A stretch of DNA of 64,000 bases from Roseiarcus sp963741845 (lineage in GTDB: Bacteria; Pseudomonadota; Alphaproteobacteria; Rhizobiales; Beijerinckiaceae). The stretch spans positions 62,001 to 126,000 of the forward strand of contig CAVUJV010000031.1 in assembly GCA_963741845.1 (NCBI GenBank), written 5' to 3'. Positions 28,159-38,336 of the stretch are shown here, in pieces (position 1 is the stretch's first letter; each line of letters opens with the position of its first letter). Both the position numbers and the translations under genes were made by a program. Under the pieces are notes generated by a model. That model did not search any database and had not been told where the DNA came from. It saw only the letters and a list, made by a program, of their open reading frames with translations.

Positions 28159-31100
28159 CTAAGCCCGCCCCCAACCTCCGCCGGTCGGCGTGACGATCTC
28201 CACCGCCTCGCCGGCCACAACCTCCGTCTGGGCGCAGCCGGCGAGCGTCTCGATCCGCCCATCGTTGCGGCGCACGGAATTCCGGCCGAGTTCGCCTGGG
28301 GCTCCGCCCTGCGCGCCGGGATTGGCGACGGCGCGGTGGCCGCTGAGGATCGCGAGCCGCACGGGTTTGAGGAAGCGGATGCGCCTGAGCGTGCCGTCGC
28401 CCGCGTTCCAGCGGCCCTTGCCGCCCGAGCCGCGACGGACATGGAAATCCTCCAGGACGACGGGGAAGCGGCTTTCCAGCACCTCCGGGTCGGTGAGGCG
28501 CGAGTTCGTCATATGCGTATGAACCGCCGCCGCGCCGCTGAAGCCGGGGCCGGCCGGCGCGCCGGAGCAGATCGTCTCGTAATACTGGGTGGTCTCGTCG
28601 CCGAAGGTGAGATTGTTCATCGTGCCCTGCGCGGAGCCAAGCGCGCCGAGCGCGGCGAAGAGCGTATCCGTCACCGCCTGCGATACTTCCACGTTGCCCG
28701 CGACGACGGCGGCGGGATAGCGCGGCGAGAGCATCGAGCCTTCGGGCAGGATCACCCGGATCGGCCGCAGACATCCCGCGTTCATCGGAATGTCGTCCTC
28801 GACCATCACGCGAAACACATAGAGCACCGCCGCGCGCGTGACGGGCTCGGGCGCGTTGAAGTTCGTCGGCTGCTGCGGGGACGTGCCGGTGAAATCGACG
28901 GTCGCCTCGCGCTTCTCCTTGTCGACGCGGATGCGCACCTTGATGACCGCGCCCTGATCCGAAATCTGCTCGGCCTCGCTGTCGGTCAGCCGGTCGATGA
29001 CACGGCGCACATTCTCGGCGGCGTTGTCCTGCACATGGCCCATATAGGCCTCGACGGTCGCAAGGCCGAAGGACTCGACCATGCGCCTCAGTTCCTGCAC
29101 GCCCTTCTCGTTCGCGGCGATCTGCGCCTTGAGGTCGTTGATGTTCTGGGTCGGGCTGCGGGCAGGGTAGGGGCCGGCGGTCAGGAGCGCGCGCAACTCC
29201 TTCTCGCGGAAGCGCCCGCGCGAGACGAGCCGGAAATTGTCGATATAGACGCCTTCCTCATGGATCGTCGTCGCGAGCGGACTCATGGAGCCCGGCGCGA
29301 TTCCGCCGACGTCGGCGTGATGCCCGCGCGACGCGGTCCAGAAGAGCACGCGCTTTTCCTCGTCGTCGAAGACCGGCGTGCAGACGGTGATGTCGGGCAG
29401 ATGCGTGCCGCCGTTATAGGGCGCGTTCAGCGTGAAAACGTCGCCTGGCCGGATGCGGCCCGCGTTCTCGCGGATGATCGTCTCGACGGAGCGGTCCATC
29501 GAGCCGAGATGGACGGGCATGTGCGGAGCGTTGGCGACGAGCCGTCCTTCGCCATCGAACACCGCGCAGGAGAAGTCGAGCCGCTCCTTGATGTTCACCG
29601 AAGCGGCCGTGTTCTGCAGCGTCACGCCCATCTGCTCGGCGATCGACATGAAGAGGTGATTGAAGATTTCGAGCATCACCGGATCGGCGTGCGCGCCGAT
29701 CGCCTCGCGCTTCGGCAGGGCCTCGACGCGGGTCATGACGACGTGATCCTTCGGCGTGATCTCCGCCCGCCAGCCTCGCTCGACCACGATGGTCTGGTGC
29801 GGCTCCATGACGAGCGCCGGTCCGTCGATCCGTGCGCCGTGCGGCAACGCCTCGCGCAAATAGACCTTCGCCTCGCGCCACGCGCCCTTCGAGAAGAATC
29901 GCGTCGTCCGCTCGGGCGTCGGCTCGGATTGCGCCTGCGAGGCGCGCGCCCGCTCCGAAAAGCGCGCCGCGCCGCCGACCGCTTCGACCGCGACCGCCTC
30001 GATGACGAGCGGCTTCGCGCGGTCGATGAAGCCGAAGCGCGCTTTATGCGCACGCTCGAAGGCGCGCCGCATCGTCGCCGCCGAGGCGAGCGCGACCTCG
30101 ATGGCGCTGTCGGACCCCGCGTAACGCAGGAGCGCCCGCCGGCGTGTGCGGATCGCTTCGCGCGCAACGCCCTGCGCCGCGACCTCGGTCGCCGTTTCGT
30201 CGGCGAGCGCGTCCGCGGCTGCGCAAGCGCGCGCAAGCGCTTCCTCGTCCAGCGTCTCCTCGAGTCCGTGCGCACGCTGCGCGCGAATGTCCGCGAGCCC
30301 CATGCCGTAGGCGGACAGCAGCGACGACAGCGGATGGATGAGCACCGTCGTGATCGCCAGCGCGTCCGCGACGTCGCAGGCGTGCTGTCCGCCGGCGCCG
30401 CCGAAGCAGTTCAGCGCATAGCGCGTGACGTCATAGCCGCGCGCCACCGAGATCGTCTTGATCGCCTCCGCCATCTTGGCGACCGCGATGGAGAGAAAGC
30501 CGTCGGCGACGGCCTCGGGCGCGCGCCCGTCGCCGATCTCGCGCGCCAGCGTCGCGAATTTTTCGCGCACGATCTCCGCGTCGAGCGGCTGGTCGCCAGT
30601 CGGTCCGAACACTTTGGGGAAGAATTCGGGGATGAGCTTGCCCGTCATCACATTGGCGTCGGTGACGGCGAGCGGCCCGCCGCGCCGGTAAGCAGGCCGG
30701 GCCGGGGTCGGCGCCGGCCGAGTCCGGTCCGACGCGATAGCGCCCGCCGTCGAAATGCAGGATCGAGCCGCCGCCCGCAGCGACGGTGTGGATCTTCATC
30801 ATCGGCGCGCGCATGCGCACGCCCGCCACTTCCGTCTCGAAGGCGCGCTCGAACTCGCCGTCGAAATGCGCGACGTCCGTCGACGTGCCGCCCATGTCGA
30901 AGCCGATGACGCGCTTGAACCCCGCGCTCTCCGCCGTGCGCGCCATGGCGACCACGCCGCCCGCAGGCCCGGACAGGATCGCGTCCTTGCCCGCGAAGAG
31001 ATCCGTCGAGGTAAGGCCGCCCGACGACATCATGAACATCACGCGCGCGCCTGTGCGCCCGACGTCGAGGTCGCGCATCACCTGTCCGACATAGCGGGCG

Positions 31101-31759
31101 AGGATCGGCGAGAGATAGGCGTCGGCGACGGTCGTGTCGCCGCGCCCGACGAGCTTGATGAGCCGCGAGCAGACGTGGCTCTCCGACACCTGCGCGAAAC
31201 CGGCCTCGCGCGCGATCTTGCCCACGAGACGCTCGTGCGCGGGATAGCGCCAGGCGTGCATGAAGACGATCGCCGCCGCGGCGAAGCCCTCGGCCTTTGC
31301 CGCTTCGAGCGCTGCGCGCACTTGTCCCGGATCGGGCGCGGCTTCGATCGTTCCATCGGCGAGCACGCGCTCGTCAATTTCGATCACGCCGGAATAGAGC
31401 TGCTCCGGCTTGACGATCTGCTTTGCGAAAATCTTCGGCCGCGCCTGATAGCCGATCTCCAGCGCATCGCGGAAGCCGCGCGTCGTCACGAGCAGCGTGC
31501 GTTCGCCGCGCCGTTCGAGGAGCGCATTGGTCGCGACGGTCGTGCCCATTTTCACCGCGCCGATCGCGCCCTCCGGAATCGGCCCGCCGGCTTCGAGGCC
31601 GAGGAGGCGTCGGATTCCCTCGACCGCCGCGTCCCGATAGGCGGGACTCTCGGACAGGAGCTTCATCGGATGCAGGCGGCCGTTCGGGTCGCGGCCGATG
31701 ACGTCGGTGAACGTCCCGCCGCGGTCGATCCAGAAATCCCAAGGCCGCCTGGCTTTCAC
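28159..31759 (-). CDS. 5-oxoprolinase / hydantoinase, fused HyuA-HyuB type, interrupted by one extra base
   Basis: A protein of about 1,199 residues once one A is dropped from the pair at 30690-30691, restoring GADPGPACYRRGGPLAVTDA. HyuA half (about 1-690): WDFWIDRGGTFTDVIG phosphate loop, MGTTVATNALLERRGERT, FMMSSGGLTS, GFDMGGTSTDVAHF. HyuB half (about 700-1199): FSCAVFDGEGRLVANAPHMP, HLGSMDRSVETII, GDVFTLNAPYNGGTHLPDIT, and the C-terminal VRRGSGGKGRWNAGDG. The single-chain order and WDFWIDRGG start are those of ATP-dependent 5-oxoprolinase (OPLAH type), which opens 5-oxoproline to glutamate. Related enzymes act on hydantoins, so the substrate is tentative. GTG start. The total of 3,601 nt is one over a multiple of three. 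Confidence 0.9.
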
Positions 31760-31852
31760 GCGTGTGTGATCCCGTCCGCGGCCGCGCGCCCTTCGCGCCG
31801 GCCTCTCACGGTCCTATGATGGCGGCCAGAGCAATGCAAAGGGAGTTCGGCG

Positions 31853-32836
31853 ATGGAGTCCGTACGGTTCGGCAAGACCGGTATGAAGGTGTCAAAACTC
31901 TGCCTCGGCTGTATGACCTACGGCTCGTCGAAATGGCGCGACTGGGTGCTGGAGGAGGAGGCGTCCCGCCCGTTCATCCGCGAGGCGATCGAGAAGGGAA
32001 TCAACTTCTTCGACACGGCCGACGTCTATTCCCAAGGAGTGAGCGAGGAAATCGTCGGCCGCGCGCTCAAGGACTATGCCGCCAAGCGCAGCGACGTCGT
32101 GATCGCCACCAAGGTGCATGGCGCGATGGGGCAGGCCGCCAACGCCAGGGGCCTCTCGCGCAAGCATATCATGGAGGCGATCGACGCTTCGCTGAAGCGC
32201 CTCGGAACGGACTACGTCGACCTCTATCAGATCCATCGTTTCGATCCCGAAACGCCGATGGAGGAGACGCTGGAGGCGCTGAACGATGTCGTGCGCGCCG
32301 GCAAGGCGCTCTATGTCGGCGCCTCCTCCATGTATTCGTGGCAGTTCATGCGGATGATCGACATCGCACGCGAGAAAGGCCACGCCGAATTCGTCTCGAT
32401 GCAGAATTACTACAATCTCGTCTATCGCGAGGAAGAGCGCGAGATGATGCCGCTCTGCGCCTATGAGGGGATCGCTGTCATCCCGTGGTCGCCGATGGCG
32501 CGCGGTTATCTCGCGGGCTCGGGCGTCGGGCCGAACGCCGCGACGTTGCGCGGCCGCACCGACCCGTTCAGCGTGACGCTGGGCCTCGGCTCCGAACAGG
32601 ACGAGGCCATCCGCGGGCGCGTCGTGAAGACAGCCGAAAGGCTTGGGACGAAACCGGCCGTCGTCGCGCTCGCCTGGGTGCTGTCGAAGCCCTTCGTCAC
32701 CGCGCCGATCATCGGCGCCTCGAAACCGCACCACCTCGCCGACGCTGTCGCCGCGACCGAGCTCAAGCTCGACGCCGAGACAGTCGCCTGGCTCGAAGAG
32801 CCCTATCGCGCCAAGGCGGTGGCGGGCCACGCCTAG
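31853..32836 (+). CDS. Aldo/keto reductase
   Basis: A 327-residue NADPH-type TIM-barrel reductase. The catalytic Asp and Tyr are in INFFDTADVYSQGVSEEI, the Lys in VVIATKVHGAMG and the His in LYQIHRFDPETPMEE. The cofactor segment is APIIGASKPHHLADAV. The opening SVRFGKTGMKVSKLCLGCMT places it in the AKR11/YajO-like branch. GGGAG lies seven bases before the ATG. It is divergent from the oxoprolinase gene (93 bp between starts) and 15 bp upstream of DUF427, with which it probably forms an operon. Likely a broad aldehyde or ketone reductase. Confidence 0.92.
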   Translation: MESVRFGKTGMKVSKLCLGCMTYGSSKWRDWVLEEEASRPFIREAIEKGINFFDTADVYSQGVSEEIVGRALKDYAAKRSDVVIATKVHGAMGQAANARGLSRKHIMEAIDASLKRLGTDYVDLYQIHRFDPETPMEETLEALNDVVRAGKALYVGASSMYSWQFMRMIDIAREKGHAEFVSMQNYYNLVYREEEREMMPLCAYEGIAVIPWSPMARGYLAGSGVGPNAATLRGRTDPFSVTLGLGSEQDEAIRGRVVKTAERLGTKPAVVALAWVLSKPFVTAPIIGASKPHHLADAVAATELKLDAETVAWLEEPYRAKAVAGHA

Positions 32837-32851
32837 GCCAAGGAGGAGGCC

Positions 32852-33211
32852 ATGACTCTCGCAGGCACGAAGGACCATCCGATCACCATCGAGCCGATCG
32901 GCGAGCGCCTGCGCGTCACGTGGCGCGGGCGGACGATCGGCGATACGACGCGCGCCCTGGAACTGAAGGAATTCGGATACAAGCCCGTCGCCTATGTGCC
33001 CCGCGAGGACGTGGACATGAGCCTGCTCAAGCGCACGGAGCGGGTCACGACCTGCCCCTACAAGGGCGAGGCGAATTACTATTCCATCGTCGACGGCGAG
33101 GCGCATGACGATAACGCGGTGTGGAGCTACGAGCGGCCGAAAGCCGATGTCGCGGAAATCGCGGGTTGCCTCGCCTTCTATCCGAGCCACGTCGAGATCG
33201 CGCGCGGATAG
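32852..33211 (+). CDS. DUF427 domain protein
   Basis: A 119-residue soluble protein. The core VTWRGRTIGDTTRALELKEF, the central PVAYVPREDVDMSLLKRTE, TCPYKGEANYYSI and the end WSYERPKADVAEIAGCLAFY are DUF427 hallmarks. The fold is a small beta barrel; no activity is established. In other bacteria DUF427 is often near redox enzymes, as it is here behind an aldo/keto reductase. The ribosome site AAGGAGGAGG is very strong. Confidence 0.93.
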   Translation: MTLAGTKDHPITIEPIGERLRVTWRGRTIGDTTRALELKEFGYKPVAYVPREDVDMSLLKRTERVTTCPYKGEANYYSIVDGEAHDDNAVWSYERPKADVAEIAGCLAFYPSHVEIARG

Positions 33212-33254
33212 GGCGCGCGGTCTTCCGGACCAGGAAGGGAGCGGGCGCGCGACT

Positions 33255-34952
33255 TTATTTCGCCGCCTGCATCTCCTGCTGCCGCAGGTCCTTCTTCGAG
33301 ATCTTGCCGACGGGCGTCTTCGGAAGCGCGTCGCGGATTTCCAGCGCGGCGATCATCTCATGCTTGCCGAGGCGGTCTTTCAGGAAGTCCTTGAGCGCTT
33401 CGAGCGTCAGCGGCGGCGCGCCCGCCTTGAGCTTGACGAAGGCCTTCGGCGCTTCGCCGCGATAGGCGTCCGGCACGCCGATCACGCTCACCTCCTCGAC
33501 GGAAGGGTGTTCGTAGATCGCCTCCTCGATGTTGCGCGGATAGACGTTGAAACCGCCGCAAAGCAGCATGTCCTTGGTGCGGTCGACGATATAGACGAAG
33601 CCGTCCTCGTCCATGTAGCCGACGTCGCCCGTGCGGAAATAGCCGTCCTTCGTGAAGGCGGCGGCGTTTGCCTCCGGGGCCTTCCAGTAGCCCTTCATCA
33701 CATTCGGACCCTTCACGCAGATCTCGCCGCGCTCGCCGTAGGGAACGTCGCGGTCCGGGTCGGCGACGTCCACGAATTTCATTTCGAGGTTCGGATGGGG
33801 AATGCCGCAGGAGCCCCGCCGCGGCTCGAGGCCGCGCGGCGTGAAAGTGCCGGCGGGCGAGGTTTCCGACATGCCCCAGCCTTCCGCAACCAGCGCGCCG
33901 GTCGCGGCCTTGAGCTGCTCCATCACCGCGACGGGCAGCGGCGCCCCGCCCGAGCCGCAGAACTTGAGCGAAGAGAGGTCGTATTTGTCGAGGTCGGGCA
34001 GGCTGAGCAGCGCGACATGCATGGTCGGCACGCCGGGAAAGATGGTGATCTTCTTGTCCGCGATGTCTTTCGCGACCGTCGCTGCGTCGAAGCGCGGATG
34101 CAGGACCACTTCCGCGCCGATCTTCAGCGCCATGATGAGCACGGCGGAGAGCGCATAGATGTGGAAGAGCGGCAGCACGCAGAGGATGCGCTCCTTGCCG
34201 GGTTCGAGCGAGGTCGGGCCGACGCCGGTGCTCGTCATCGTATATTGCGCGCTGGCGGAACTCAGGTTCGCATGGCTGAGCATCGCGCCCTTGGGAACGC
34301 CCGTCGTGCCGCCGGTGTACTGGATGACCGCGAGCGCGTCGGTAAGGTCGCCGAGCGGGTGCTTTTCGTAATGTCCGTCGTTGTCGAGGATGCGCGTGAA
34401 GGGGATATGGCGCGCGTCGAAGGTCACGTCGGACAGCATCCCGGCGGCTTTCATATGCGCGGCGACGGGGCCGGGGGCTGCGGCGAATTCGGCGAAGGCG
34501 CCGACGATCAGCGCCTTGAGCCGGGTGGCCTTCAGCAGCGTCTCGGCCTGCGGAAAAATCGCCGCTGCGTCGAGCGTTACGAGAAAATCCGTCTCGCTGT
34601 TTCCAATCTTGAATTCGAGCGTGCGCAGCGCGTCGAGCGGCGAGTAATTCACCACCACGCCGCCCGCTTTCAAGACGCCGAAGAAGGCGATCACGTAATG
34701 GGGCGTGTTCGGCAGATAGAGGCCCACATGGACGCCCGGTCCGACGCCGAGCTTCTGGAAGCCCGCCGCGGCGCGATCGGCGAGCGCGTCGAGTTCCGCA
34801 TAGGTAATGCGGCGGCCCATGAATTCGAGGGCGGGCAGATCGGCGAAGCGCCCGGCGGACGCCTCCAGGAGGCTGTGCACGGGCTGAGGCTCGATCGGCG
34901 CATCCCAGCGCACGCCGGGAGGATAGGACTTGAGCCACGGACGAGCGTTCAT
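33255..34952 (-). CDS. Long-chain fatty acid--CoA ligase
   Basis: A 565-residue AMP-forming ligase. The P-loop A3 motif is YTGGTTGVPKGAMLSHANL, A5 is EGWGMSETSP, A7 is GYFRTGDVGYMDEDGF, A8 is DRTKDMLLCGGFNVYPRNIE, and the catalytic A10 lysine is in LPKTPVGKISKKDLR. LPLFHIYALS and the VNYSPLDALRTLE-type region fit the FadD/long- or medium-chain branch. It activates fatty acids with ATP and CoA. It converges with DUF427 (43 bp between the stops). The ribosome site is weak (CACCGGAA). Confidence 0.93.
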   Translation of the reverse strand: MNARPWLKSYPPGVRWDAPIEPQPVHSLLEASAGRFADLPALEFMGRRITYAELDALADRAAAGFQKLGVGPGVHVGLYLPNTPHYVIAFFGVLKAGGVVVNYSPLDALRTLEFKIGNSETDFLVTLDAAAIFPQAETLLKATRLKALIVGAFAEFAAAPGPVAAHMKAAGMLSDVTFDARHIPFTRILDNDGHYEKHPLGDLTDALAVIQYTGGTTGVPKGAMLSHANLSSASAQYTMTSTGVGPTSLEPGKERILCVLPLFHIYALSAVLIMALKIGAEVVLHPRFDAATVAKDIADKKITIFPGVPTMHVALLSLPDLDKYDLSSLKFCGSGGAPLPVAVMEQLKAATGALVAEGWGMSETSPAGTFTPRGLEPRRGSCGIPHPNLEMKFVDVADPDRDVPYGERGEICVKGPNVMKGYWKAPEANAAAFTKDGYFRTGDVGYMDEDGFVYIVDRTKDMLLCGGFNVYPRNIEEAIYEHPSVEEVSVIGVPDAYRGEAPKAFVKLKAGAPPLTLEALKDFLKDRLGKHEMIAALEIRDALPKTPVGKISKKDLRQQEMQAAK

Positions 34953-35088
34953 TTCCGGTGCGCCTCGCGTTTCCTGCCGTCTTCGTTGTTGGCCGGGTGA
35001 GGCCGGCGTCCTAGGTTGAGTGCCGCGTCCGCGCCGGGGCGTCAAGCCTCGCGCCGGCCCGGCGCTCTGTCGTGAAGGAGTATCGCCC

Positions 35089-35799
35089 ATGTCGAATGAC
35101 AAGCCCCCCGTCTGCGCCGTTGTCGGCGTCGGTCCCGGCAACGGGGAGGCCATCGCGCGGCGCTTCGCCGCGGACGGCTATGCGGTGGCGCTGATGGCGC
35201 GCGGCGCCGGCCTCACCGGGAAGCTGGCCGCCGAGCTCGGCCGCGCAAGGGCCTATCCCTGCGACGTCGCGGATGCGGGATCGGTCGCCGCCGCCTTCGC
35301 GGCGATGCGCAAGGACATGGGCGAAGCGGAGGTCGTCGTCTTCAACGCGGGCTCCGGCGTCTGGGGCACGGTCGAGGACGTGTCGGCCGAGGATTTCGAG
35401 CAGAGCTGGCGGGTCAATGCGCTCGGGCTTTTCCTCTGCGCGCGCGAAGTCATCCCGGCGATGCGGCGGACGGGCAAAGGCGCGATCGTCGTCATCGGCG
35501 CGACCGCCTCGCGCCGCGGCGTCGCGGGAACGGCGGCTTTCGCGCCCGCGAAAATGGCGCAGCGGGGCCTTGCCGAATCCCTGGCGCGGCAACTCTGGCC
35601 GGCCGGAATCCATGTCGCGCTGATCATCGTCGACGGGATCGTCGATTTGCCAAGATCCCGCGCCCGCTTCCCGGACAGGCCGCAGGAGTCCTTCGTCGCG
35701 CCCGCGGGCGTGGCGGCGATCGCCGCCTCGCTCGTCGCGCAGGAGCGCTCCGCCTGGAGCTTCGAGGTCGAGGCGCGGCCCTCGGCCGAGAAATGGTGA
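35089..35799 (+). CDS. SDR-family protein lacking the catalytic tyrosine
   Basis: A 236-residue Rossmann protein. The nucleotide motif is VVGVGPGNGEAIARRFAADG, an atypical GxGxGNG in place of TGxxxGxG. VFNAGSGVWGTVEDVSAEDF and the IVVIGATASRRG strand are kept. The usual YxxxK becomes F-A-P-A-K (TAAFAPAKMAQRGL), so the proton-donor Tyr is Phe while the Lys stays. In the classical mechanism that would remove activity. A group of such GxGxG-type SDRs exists in proteobacteria with unknown function. It is divergent from the acyl-CoA ligase, convergent with the HAD gene, and may act in lipid metabolism or as a non-enzymatic binder. Confidence 0.85.
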   Translation: MSNDKPPVCAVVGVGPGNGEAIARRFAADGYAVALMARGAGLTGKLAAELGRARAYPCDVADAGSVAAAFAAMRKDMGEAEVVVFNAGSGVWGTVEDVSAEDFEQSWRVNALGLFLCAREVIPAMRRTGKGAIVVIGATASRRGVAGTAAFAPAKMAQRGLAESLARQLWPAGIHVALIIVDGIVDLPRSRARFPDRPQESFVAPAGVAAIAASLVAQERSAWSFEVEARPSAEKW

Positions 35800-35801
35800 C
35801 C

Positions 35802-36491
35802 TCAAGGGTCCGCGAGGAGGCCCGACAGTTCGGCGAGCGACTTCACCACGAAATCGGGCGCGCCCGGCAGGCGCTCGGGGCGCTGGCCGTAGCGGTTGCA
35901 CCAGACGACGCGCATCCCGAAATCGGAGGCGCCATAGGCGTCCCAGCCGTTCGACGACTGGAAGGCGATGGCGTGGGCCGGCAGGTCCAGAATGTTCAGC
36001 GCATGCTGATAGACGGCCGGATGCGTCTTGAAGACGCCGACCGCGTCGGCCGACAGCACCGCGTCGAACGAGTCCGCAAGGCCGGAGTGGGACACGAGCG
36101 CGCTCAGCATGTCGGGTGAGCCGTTGGAGAGGATCGCGGTGCGGAAGCCGCGCTCGCGCAGGATCTTGAGAACGCCGGGAACCTCGGGGAAGGGTTCGAG
36201 CCGGCGATAAAGCTCCATGAGCCGCGCGCGCCGATGCGGCGTCGCGAGGCCGAGGCTTTCCAGTGCGAAATCGAGCGCGTCGCCGGTCACCTGCCAGAAG
36301 TCCGCGTAGCGGTTTTCGAGGGTGCGAAGCCAGGTGTATTGCAGCTGCTTGTCGCGCCAGAGCGTCGTGAGCGCGGCGCGCGTTTCATTGGGAATGTCGT
36401 CGCAGCGCGCCGCCGCGGAGGCGAAGTCGAACAGCGTGCCGTAGGCGTCGAAGACGCAGGCCTTGACGCCATGAAGCCCGACGGCCCTCAC
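35802..36491 (-). CDS. Haloacid dehalogenase type II
   Basis: A 229-residue HAD enzyme. Motif I is VKACVFDAYGTLFDFASAAA (nucleophile Asp), then LWRDKQLQYTWLRTLENRYADFW-like cap residues, motif II AILSNGSPDML, and motif III Lys in AVGVFKTHPAVYQ, then FQSSNGWDAYGASDFGMRVV. All match L-2-haloacid dehalogenases, including the Asn/Trp SSNGWD. They hydrolyse 2-haloalkanoic acids to hydroxy acids, with inversion. Whether a haloacid is the natural substrate here is uncertain, as related HADs are broad. GTG start. It is 36 bp downstream of the PDZ/GAF membrane protein gene. Confidence 0.9.
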   Translation of the reverse strand: MRAVGLHGVKACVFDAYGTLFDFASAAARCDDIPNETRAALTTLWRDKQLQYTWLRTLENRYADFWQVTGDALDFALESLGLATPHRRARLMELYRRLEPFPEVPGVLKILRERGFRTAILSNGSPDMLSALVSHSGLADSFDAVLSADAVGVFKTHPAVYQHALNILDLPAHAIAFQSSNGWDAYGASDFGMRVVWCNRYGQRPERLPGAPDFVVKSLAELSGLLADP

Positions 36492-36527
36492 GTCGCGCTC
36501 CTGCTGGTCCGGGTCTCGGACGCGCGG

Positions 36528-38336
36528 TCAAGCGCGCGTTCGAGCGTGGCGATCCGTCTTGCGCATCATCTCGCTCTCCACCTGCGCGTAAGCAATCTCG
36601 GCGTTGCGCGCGAGTTCGCCGAGGAGCTCGCGCTCGGCCCAGTCGAGCGCCGTGCCCGTCTCGTGGCCGCTGTAGAACGTGACGGCATAGCAGCGCCGCG
36701 CCGTGCCGGCAGGCGCCGCGACCGCTGGGCGGGCGACGTCCGCCGGAAGGGTCTCGCGCCGCTCCGCCTCCGAGGAAAGCTTGCCCACGCTGTAGGGCTT
36801 GCCATGGAAACGGCCTTCGAGCAGCGGGTCGTCGCTTGCGAGAAGGTCCGCGTCCTGCGGCGCCCAGCCGACGCTGAGGCTGCGGCGGAACGCTCCGTCC
36901 TCCTCGCGAAAGACCGCGGACGAAGCGAGGCCGAGCGAGGCCGCCGGCTCCTCCACGAGCCGCCGTTCGATGTCTTCGAGCGTATCGGCGTGGAGGATCG
37001 CTTCGCTCACCGCGCGCAGATGCCGTTCGGCGCGGATGAAACTTCGGTCGAACAGGCGATCCAGCAGTTCCGTGGCGTATTCATGCATGCGCGCCAGCAC
37101 ATAGACGAGGCCCGAGGCGACCAGCAGCCACGCCCACTCGGGCATGTGAAAGTAATGGTCGATCGTCTCCATCTGCCGGTGCAGGAGCAGCGTCGGGATG
37201 CTCAGGAGAAGGCCGAGCGCCGTCGCGCGCCTCAGCGGAATGGCGACATTGACCACGCTCTCGCGCCGCACCGCCTCGACCACGAAGAGGCAGAGCACGC
37301 CGTTGACGAGGTAAAAAGCGCCCGCAAGCTCCTCGAGTTGCGCCCCCTCGGGCAGGAGGCCGCTGAGCAGCGACGTCTCCATCACGATCTCGGCGAAGAG
37401 ATAGGCCGGCAGGCCGATCATGCAGCCCCAGATCACCCAGCGGATGCGCTGATAATTGCGTGGCGAAAGATCCTTGCGCCGCCCGACGAGGATCGCGACC
37501 GCCGCCACGCTCACCGCGAAACCGAGCAGGACCGACCCCTGCATCGCAAGCTCGGAAGGATAGCCGAACAGGCTGCCGAGGCTCGCCGAGGACGGGGCGA
37601 GAAAGAGCGCGAACAGAGCGGGCAGGGCGCGCTCGATCGCGCGCCATCGGCCTTCGATTCTGTCGAGCGGCGCGCGCAGCGCGAAGAGCAGCAATCCCGT
37701 ATAGCCCGCCGCCTGCACCGGGCAGGAGACGACATCCTGCGCCAGCAGCGCGGCCGGCCATTGCTGAAGCCAGGCGTAGAACTGAAAGGCCTGGCCGGGA
37801 TTGAAATAGATCGTGTAGGCGAAGAAGCCCCAGGTCATCGGCCCCGGCTTCCTCCAGACGAGCCACGCGGCGCCCAGCACCACGAGAACGCCCGCGACCT
37901 GCTGAACGAACAGGATCGTCTGCAACAGGCGATTGCTGTCGCGGGGCCTGGCGAGGATTCTCACCTCGCGGGCCGGCCGCTCCGGCGTCGCCTTGACGAA
38001 GACGACGCCCTCGCGCCCGGGCAGCACGTAGTTGACGCCTCCCCATAAGGCGAGCGCCGTCGCGCAGACCTCCGTGTTCACCGGCGCGCAGCGCATCGCG
38101 TCGAGGTCGAGGCGTTCGCCCGCGCGCAGGCCCGCCGCCGAGGCCGGCGATTCCTCGGCCGTCCCGAAAGGGCCGTTCACGTCGAAGATGCGGCCGTCCG
38201 CGTTGACCGTCAGCCCGAAGGACGCCAGCGGATTGAAGATGCGGATGAAGTCCGGCCCGATCATCGCGAGCGCATAAAGCGTCAGCAGGACGAGGATCGC
38301 GCGGGAGATCAGCGTTGCGCCTGTCCGCTCCCCCAT
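36528..38336 (-). CDS. PDZ / multi-TM / GAF membrane sensor-like protein without output domain
   Basis: About 602 residues from ATG 38336. TM1 is LISRAILVLLTLYALAMIG. A periplasmic PDZ-like region at about 45-130 follows (GPFGTAEESPASAAGLRAGE RLDLDAM), with two cysteines that could pair. About eight to nine further TM helices span roughly 145-430. The cytoplasmic part (about 435-600) contains a helix DRLFDRSFIRAERHLRAVSE, then a GAF-like domain ending in GTALDWAERELLGELARNAE. No histidine kinase, GGDEF, phosphatase or cyclase domain follows, although the layout is that of the sensor half of such proteins. It may signal through a partner. It is followed by the HAD dehalogenase gene and divergent from the SH3-like gene. 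Confidence 0.72.
   Translation of the reverse strand: MGERTGATLISRAILVLLTLYALAMIGPDFIRIFNPLASFGLTVNADGRIFDVNGPFGTAEESPASAAGLRAGERLDLDAMRCAPVNTEVCATALALWGGVNYVLPGREGVVFVKATPERPAREVRILARPRDSNRLLQTILFVQQVAGVLVVLGAAWLVWRKPGPMTWGFFAYTIYFNPGQAFQFYAWLQQWPAALLAQDVVSCPVQAAGYTGLLLFALRAPLDRIEGRWRAIERALPALFALFLAPSSASLGSLFGYPSELAMQGSVLLGFAVSVAAVAILVGRRKDLSPRNYQRIRWVIWGCMIGLPAYLFAEIVMETSLLSGLLPEGAQLEELAGAFYLVNGVLCLFVVEAVRRESVVNVAIPLRRATALGLLLSIPTLLLHRQMETIDHYFHMPEWAWLLVASGLVYVLARMHEYATELLDRLFDRSFIRAERHLRAVSEAILHADTLEDIERRLVEEPAASLGLASSAVFREEDGAFRRSLSVGWAPQDADLLASDDPLLEGRFHGKPYSVGKLSSEAERRETLPADVARPAVAAPAGTARRCYAVTFYSGHETGTALDWAERELLGELARNAEIAYAQVESEMMRKTDRHARTRA

Noticed and set aside
28081..30909. A 942-codon open frame on the plus strand opposite the oxoprolinase gene
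   Set aside because: It is Arg/Ala/Asp-rich, without any domain. The opposite strand encodes clear HyuA/HyuB motifs. Long antisense frames arise in GC-rich codon usage.
33105..35000. A 631-codon plus-strand frame opposite the acyl-CoA ligase
   Set aside because: Low-complexity Arg/Ala/Glu composition, no motif; the minus strand carries all AMP-ligase motifs.
36234..38048. A 604-codon plus-strand frame opposite the PDZ/GAF protein
   Set aside because: No hydrophobic pattern or domain. The minus strand gives coherent TM helices and PDZ/GAF parts.
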